NCBI GenBank assembly: GCA_003501565.1
Contig: DNPC01000710.1
Coordinates: 1 to 18,122 of the forward strand
Length of the DNA: 18,122 nt
Direction of reading: 5' to 3'
Source: Planctomycetaceae bacterium
GTDB lineage: Bacteria > Planctomycetota > Planctomycetia > Pirellulales > Pirellulaceae
Positions within the stretch are counted from its first letter, which is position 1, and the number at the start of each line of letters is the position of its first letter. The translations under genes and the position numbers were made by a program. Under the pieces are notes generated by a model. The model had not been told where the DNA came from. It saw only the letters and a list, made by a program, of their open reading frames with translations, and ran no database searches. Positions 13,877 to 18,122 of this stretch are shown here, piece after piece.

Positions 13877-14308
13877 ATGCTAGAAAGTGGAATCAGAATG
13901 CAAGACTCATCGGACGATATACCGGACGATATTGAAGTGTTTGGCGCAGGAGATTGGCTAGACCCGATCCGTGAGGTCATTGCCAGCCTGCCAGACGAGG
14001 TGGCAGACTGGGTCGTCGACGGCATTTCCTTTATCGATTTTTCCGGGATCGGTTCTGTCGCAGCATCTGTTTCTGCCCGCCCTAGCATGGTTAAGTCTGA
14101 ACCGCCTCCAATTTTTCCCGCGCGCCTTGTCATCGTGTTAGGCGAGGCAGAAGCGAGTCGCATGCAATTCGTGGTAGCGCACGAGATTGCTCACCACTGG
14201 CTAGGGCATAGACCAGCTAATACGAAAGCTGGGTACGAAACGCAAGAACGAGAGGCGGACGCTCAGGCGAACGAGTGGGGGTTTGCGGGAGAATCAGTTC
14301 GCGTCTGA
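13877..14308 (+). CDS. ImmA/IrrE-like zinc metallopeptidase
   Basis: The product has 143 residues from ATG 13877; ATG 13898 (AAAGTGG about 8 nt before it) may be the true start and would give 136. The active site is HEIAHHWLGH (H102, E103, H106) followed by QEREADAQANEWGF, whose E126 is the likely third zinc ligand (the EADxxA pattern of ImmA/IrrE and M48-like zincins). The N-terminal 60 residues are acidic and predicted partly helical; there is no helix-turn-helix or signal peptide. ImmA-type enzymes encoded on mobile elements cleave the element's repressor after DNA damage. No classical ImmR repressor adjoins it; the only DNA-binding neighbour is the divergent MatP-like protein, which makes that the candidate partner by inference. 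Confidence 0.75.
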   Translation: MLESGIRMQDSSDDIPDDIEVFGAGDWLDPIREVIASLPDEVADWVVDGISFIDFSGIGSVAASVSARPSMVKSEPPPIFPARLVIVLGEAEASRMQFVVAHEIAHHWLGHRPANTKAGYETQEREADAQANEWGFAGESVRV

Positions 14309-14314
14309 CGCACA

Positions 14315-15055
14315 CTAAGGTTCCCAGCGAGGAGCATTGTTTATGCTGTCTCGGCACCCCATTGCATCGGTGTAACCTTCATTGAAGTTAGCCGGAAGGC
14401 CAGTTAGTTGGGGCTCTGGTTCTACTTCGCCAAGCCACTCGCGAAGTTCGACTAGTCTTCGCCGCGCACCATCCCATCCCTCCCGTTCATCCTCATTGTC
14501 GAACCTTGCAACTTCATTAGCGTCGTAGCTTGCTCCCGGAGTCCTGTAAGGGTTTGCCGGAAATAGTCTTCTGACGTCCCACAGTCCAGGGTGAAAAATG
14601 CACGAAAAACCTCGGTGAAACTGACTCGTGAATGTAATTGCATCCCGATCCAGAACACCAGCGGAAGCAAGCATCGAAACATGCTGATAAAACCCAATGA
14701 CCCTCATGAGCGATTCGCGAAGCTCTTTTGTGTCGTCCGTGTTTGCTCGGAAGAAGATGCCGATGGTGCTTCGTCCACCGTCTGGTTTAAAAGCGAGCAG
14801 CCTTGAGCGTTCATTCCATAATCGATTGCGATGGACAGTGAATTCAGCTCCCCAGAATTCGGAAGACAAGTCCATTGACCTTTGAGTTCTGGCAGTTGCT
14901 TCGTCAGACTTTTCGGTGGCTCGCCTCCCAAGCAAAAATCCTAGGTAGCCAAAAACGAGGCCGGCGATACCACTTGCAAGTGCGCTCGCTAAAGCTCGCG
15001 CCCAAATCTCATCCCAAGCAACGCTCGTCTCACTAAGCAGATACGCGTCGAGCAT
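14315..15055 (-). CDS. Membrane-anchored protein of unknown function, DUF4760-like
   Basis: The product has 246 residues with one N-terminal membrane segment (about 21-43, ALASALASGIAGLVFGYLGF then LLG) followed by a positively charged RR and a long soluble helical part expected in the cytoplasm. The pattern around LMRVIGFYQHVSMLASAGVL and DRDAITFTSQFHRGFSCIF resembles the DUF4760-type arrangement, in which a helix with F-x-x-h-x-x-L is followed by an A-G-h-h-D turn; I hold this only loosely. It is the last gene before the host junction, a place where prophages often keep superinfection-exclusion or defence genes, but no activity is shown. It converges with the ImmA-like gene with 6 nt between stops. 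Confidence 0.65.
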   Translation of the reverse strand: MLDAYLLSETSVAWDEIWARALASALASGIAGLVFGYLGFLLGRRATEKSDEATARTQRSMDLSSEFWGAEFTVHRNRLWNERSRLLAFKPDGGRSTIGIFFRANTDDTKELRESLMRVIGFYQHVSMLASAGVLDRDAITFTSQFHRGFSCIFHPGLWDVRRLFPANPYRTPGASYDANEVARFDNEDEREGWDGARRRLVELREWLGEVEPEPQLTGLPANFNEGYTDAMGCRDSINNAPRWEP

Positions 15056-15139
15056 ACTGGCGCCCTAACCAAATACTAAGGAACCATGACTTGATCATTG
15101 TAGACTGTGAAGGCAAACGTTGGCTCCCGGTGAATTTGA

Positions 15140-15200
15140 GGTGGTTTTTCTGTCCATAACTTGTTGATGCTGGGGCCACCCGGTTCGGGGAAGACGATGT
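15140..15200. other. Probable attR: prophage-host junction inside comM
   Basis: Homology to ComM begins at CAT AAC (15155-15160, the His-Asn before the Walker A strand). In the same frame upstream there is a stop (TGA 15137-15139) and no ComM-like sequence, although the frame should continue for about 200 more codons. The breakpoint must therefore lie near 15155. The exact core cannot be fixed without the left junction. The conserved Walker A coding region just to the right would suit an integrase target. Confidence 0.7.
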
Positions 15201-16042
15201 TGGCCAAACGGCTGCCGTCGATACTCCCGGTTCTAACGGCCGAGGAGTCAATTCAGACGACCCAGATCTACAGCTCGCTTGGACAACTCAAATCGGGCCA
15301 ACCACTGATGGCAACGCGGCCATTTCGATCTCCGCATCACACGATCAGCAACGCAGGTTTGGTCGGCGGCGGAAGTCCACCTGCTCCAGGGGAAATCAGT
15401 TTGGCGCACAACGGCGTGCTGTTCCTGGATGAACTCCCAGAGTTCGATCGTCGGACGCTCGAGGTTATGCGTCAACCGCTCGAAGACCGTGTGGTTACGA
15501 TTTCGCGAGCATTGCGAAGTACGACTTTTCCGGCGAACTTTATGCTGATCGCTGCGCTAAATCCCTGTCCATGTGGATATCGTACCGACCCGCGACGCAG
15601 TTGCAATTGTTCGCAGCCGCAAATCGAACGCTACATGCAACGTATCTCGGGGCCGTTGCTAGACCGAATCGACATCCACATTGAAGTTCCCGCGGTTCCA
15701 TTTCAAGAGCTTGCGTCCAAACATGCTGGAACGAGCAGTTCGGCGATGGCCGAAATGGTTTCCGAAGCACGCAGGTTGCAAAAGGAGCGATTCGGCCAGG
15801 CGAGTGCGACATACAACGCTCAGATGTCCAGTCGCCAGCTTCGGGAGCACTGTCCTCTGTCACGTAATTGCGAAACTTTGCTGCGCGACTCATGCAACGA
15901 ACTGGGGTTGTCGGCTCGAGCGCACGACAAGATTCTTCGAGTCGCACGAACAATTGCGGACATGGAGGCGTGCGAATCCATCACGGAGGTCCATTTTCAA
16001 GAGGCCATCAATTACCGCATGCTCGACCGAAATCTGTTTTGA
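15155..16042 (+). pseudogene. comM: ComM/YifB AAA+ helicase, C-terminal part cut by prophage insertion
   Basis: About 295 residues remain of a protein normally about 500 long. The kept part starts at HNLLMLGPPGSGKT (Walker A) and includes FLDELPEFDRRTLEVMRQPL (Walker B and following helix), the sensor-type MLIAALNPCPCGY, a Cys-rich insert (CPCGYRTDPRRSCNC), LLDRIDIHIEVP and the C-terminal Mg-chelatase-like helical domain ending in YRMLDRNLF. The N-terminal Lon-like/ChlI domain is missing. TTG 15161 could be a start but has no ribosome site at proper distance. ComM is a hexameric helicase that speeds branch migration in natural transformation. With its N-terminus cut off the gene is expected to be non-functional unless the prophage leaves. 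Confidence 0.88.
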
Positions 16043-16176
16043 GGAATTGCGAAAATCAATTCGACATCACGGGTGGGCTAGTGTCACAAATCGACACGCT
16101 TCGCTACACTGCGGCGGCGGAGCAGCGGTTAGTTTGACCGCGAGCAGATTGGGCTCGGTTGAGCAGAGGTTGAACA

Positions 16177-16428
16177 ATGAAGGCGTTCCGGACGGGTACG
16201 TTGGTGGTTGCGGTCTTAGTAGCACTGTTAATCATCTTGCACCAAGACAATTGGCTTTGGGAAAGCGAAACTCTGGTAGGTGGAGTTCTTCCTATCGGTC
16301 TGTTTTATCATGCTTGCATCTCCGTGGCGGCCTCGGCAACGTGGCTGCTGGCGACCAAAGTTGCGTGGCCACTCGACTCGGATTCGTCGGGCCCTAAGGT
16401 TCCCAGTAGCGACGCGGAGGGCAAGTGA
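16177..16428 (+). CDS. Small DUF3311-like membrane protein paired with the symporter
   Basis: The product has 83 residues with two membrane segments (about 8-22, LVVAVLVALLIILHQ, and about 36-62, VLPIGLFYHACISVAASATW) and a hydrophilic tail (SDSSGPKVPSSDAEGK). The central L-P-h-x-h-h-Y-H-x-x-x-S-h-A-x-S pattern is that of DUF3311-type partner proteins found just upstream of SSS symporters. AGAGG lies about 7 nt before ATG. Its stop TGA overlaps the symporter start region (GTGATG). It probably assists the symporter; this is inferred from the gene pair. Confidence 0.75.
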   Translation: MKAFRTGTLVVAVLVALLIILHQDNWLWESETLVGGVLPIGLFYHACISVAASATWLLATKVAWPLDSDSSGPKVPSSDAEGK

Positions 16429-18017
16429 TGGAAGCTACGATAGTCATTGGTGCATATCTGCTGCTGTTGCTAACGGTTGGTTTATTATCAAACCGGGTTT
16501 TCTCCGGCTCGGGCAAGGACTTTCAACTGGCCACGCATTCGATCGGCCCGTTCATGCTGTTGATGAGCTTATTCGGGACGACGATGACCTCTTTTGCATT
16601 GATCGGTTCGACGGGTGCGGCCTGGCAAACCGGAATTGGCGTCTATGGCAAGATGGCGTCCTCCAGTGGCATTATGCACTCTCTGTGTTTCTTTTTGTTA
16701 GGTGTCAAGTTGTGGCGACTTGGCCGCAAGTACGGATACACGACGCAGATCGAGTTCTTTCAAGATCGACTGGACAGCCGCAATATCGGACTGGTTCTAT
16801 TTCCGATCTTGGTCATTATGGTGATCATCTACCTGTTGGTGGGGATTTTGGGGGCTGGCACGGTTGTCAATGTCTTTACCTCCGGTGCATTCCCAGGTGT
16901 TTTTCCCGGAGGTGAGGATACGCTCCCGGCGGCAGTCGGCGCTATCCCAAATTGGCTTGGTTCGCTGGTCATTTGTCTAGTTGTGCTAGCGTATGTCTTC
17001 TTTGGGGGTATGCGCGGAACTGCTTGGGCGAATACTTTCCAGACAATGGCCTTCATGGTGCTTGGTGTCGTTACGTTTTTCGTCATTGCTAGCGGGCTCG
17101 GTGAGGGCTCGATGGTTGAGAATATGCGAGCTGCATCAGCTCAGATAGGCGAGCAATGGTCAACGCGCTCTGGCGTTTCACAGACTGTGTTTTTCTCCTA
17201 TATGTTCATCCCGTTGTCCGTTGGGATGTTTCCTCACATTTTTCAGCACTGGCTGACGGCTAAGAGTGCCGAAGCGTTCAAATTGTCCGTGGTTGCCCAG
17301 CCGCTGTTCATCATGCTTGTGTGGGTGCCCTGCATCATGCTGGGTGTTTGGGCCACGACTGAAATGGCAACTCAGGCGGTTCCGCTGCTGGCTGGCTTGG
17401 ATCAGACTACTCCGGGCGATCAGAACAAAGTCCTGCCGATGTTGGTCAAGGGACTATCATCCCCGCTGTTGGGCGGACTGTTAGCGGCGGGCGTTTTGGC
17501 CGCCATCATGAGTTCGCTTGATAGTCAGTTCCTATGCGTCGGAACTATGTTTACCAACGATATCGCGCGGCGATATCTTTTCGGCGATGTCGCGTTGTCC
17601 GATCGCCAGACGGTTGTGCTAACGCGGACTTTCATCGTCTTGGTCGTGGCAATCACTTATGCGTTTAGTTTGCTCGATCCGCGCGGCGTCTTTGGCTTGG
17701 GAGTCTGGTGTTTCAGCGGCTTTGCAAGCCTCTTCCCCCTGATCGTAGCCTGCCTGTACTGGAAAGGGCTGACCAAGGCGGGGGCCTACGCATCGATATT
17801 TGCTGCGGCAAGCACATGGGCAGGGATGTTCTGGCTTGCGCTAAGTAGTGGCAGGCCGCTGGCCGCCTACTTGATCGAGATACCGATCGGAGGAGTGAGC
17901 TACGATTTCATGCCGGTGTTTGGGATGATCTTAGCATCCACCGTCGCGCTGGTGAGTGTGTCTCTGTTCAGCAAGCCTTTGCCTGAGAAGACGCTGCAGA
18001 AGTTCTTTCCGGATTAG
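16428..18017 (+). CDS. Sodium:solute symporter (SSS family)
   Basis: From ATG 16428 the product is 529 residues; GTG 16425 one codon earlier is an alternative. GGAGGG at 16416-16421 fits the ATG better. About 13 hydrophobic segments follow the SSS (SLC5-like) pattern, with an early discontinuous helix near FMLLMSLFGTTMTSFALIGS, the GxxYTTQIEFFQDR region after helix 3, and the sodium-site segment GLLAAGVLAAIMSSLDSQFL (about 350-369), in which S-S-x-D is the usual family signature. It imports an organic solute with sodium; the substrate cannot be read from sequence. Together with the DUF3311-like gene it forms a two-gene host operon after comM. Confidence 0.9.
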   Translation: MEATIVIGAYLLLLLTVGLLSNRVFSGSGKDFQLATHSIGPFMLLMSLFGTTMTSFALIGSTGAAWQTGIGVYGKMASSSGIMHSLCFFLLGVKLWRLGRKYGYTTQIEFFQDRLDSRNIGLVLFPILVIMVIIYLLVGILGAGTVVNVFTSGAFPGVFPGGEDTLPAAVGAIPNWLGSLVICLVVLAYVFFGGMRGTAWANTFQTMAFMVLGVVTFFVIASGLGEGSMVENMRAASAQIGEQWSTRSGVSQTVFFSYMFIPLSVGMFPHIFQHWLTAKSAEAFKLSVVAQPLFIMLVWVPCIMLGVWATTEMATQAVPLLAGLDQTTPGDQNKVLPMLVKGLSSPLLGGLLAAGVLAAIMSSLDSQFLCVGTMFTNDIARRYLFGDVALSDRQTVVLTRTFIVLVVAITYAFSLLDPRGVFGLGVWCFSGFASLFPLIVACLYWKGLTKAGAYASIFAAASTWAGMFWLALSSGRPLAAYLIEIPIGGVSYDFMPVFGMILASTVALVSVSLFSKPLPEKTLQKFFPD

Positions 18018-18122
18018 CAACGCATCACAACGTGCTGGCGGACTCAGACACCGCACGGGACGCGTTGCGGATACGGTACCCCACCAACTGGCACCAAATG
18101 ATGGTCCTGCGAGCCGGTGGCG
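18018..18122. other. Intergenic end of window, nothing assignable
   Basis: The 105 bases after the symporter stop hold no clear terminator hairpin with T-run. A frame starting at GTG 18032 stays open to the window end but has no ribosome site and is too short to judge. Confidence 0.5.

Noticed and set aside
13428..15155. Integrase or excisionase gene near attR
   Set aside because: No tyrosine or serine recombinase motif is seen in any frame here. The integrase is probably at the left end outside the window.

Overview
The window shows most of the right-hand part of an integrated siphovirus-type prophage and its junction with host chromosome. GC content is moderate (roughly 55 percent by eye). 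The host is probably a planctomycete of the Rhodopirellula/Blastopirellula kind. That is an inference from the style of the ComM fragment and from the pairing of a small DUF3311-like membrane gene with an SSS symporter; it is not proven by a marker gene.

Region 1 (1-9940, plus strand) is a tightly packed virion operon with many 1-44 nt overlaps. In order it holds the tail end of a connector-like gene, a tail tube protein, a tail assembly chaperone pair (G and T) joined by a clear -1 frameshift signal, a tape measure protein, two tail or tail-tip proteins (the second with a He_PIG/Ig-like repeat), an HNH endonuclease, small and large terminase, a small membrane protein, a small unknown protein, an HK97-type portal, a prohead protease and a small unknown protein. 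No major capsid gene follows the protease, so the head genes appear split: terminase, portal and protease come after the tail genes, and the capsid gene is presumably left of base 1.

Region 2 (9981-15055) is an accessory (moron-like) segment on mixed strands. It holds an exported S1/P1-type zinc nuclease with an extra C-terminal domain, a 60-residue membrane protein and an unknown 130-residue protein. These are followed by an exported V8/trypsin-like serine protease, a MatP-like ribbon-helix-helix DNA-binding protein divergent from an ImmA/IrrE-like metallopeptidase, and a membrane-anchored protein next to the attachment site. No integrase, holin/endolysin or replication gene is recognised, so those must lie further left.

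Region 3 (about 15155-18122) is host DNA. It starts in mid-gene: the comM/yifB AAA+ helicase gene is present only from the residues just before its Walker A motif. This is what is expected if the element integrated into comM, with attR near 15155 and the N-terminal half at attL outside the window. A DUF3311-like gene and a sodium:solute symporter follow.

Taken together, this is a comM-disrupting prophage that probably impairs natural transformation of its host. It carries a secreted nuclease and a secreted protease as likely lysogenic-conversion genes. The MatP-like/ImmA pair is the best candidate for an undescribed regulatory or chromosome-organising switch.
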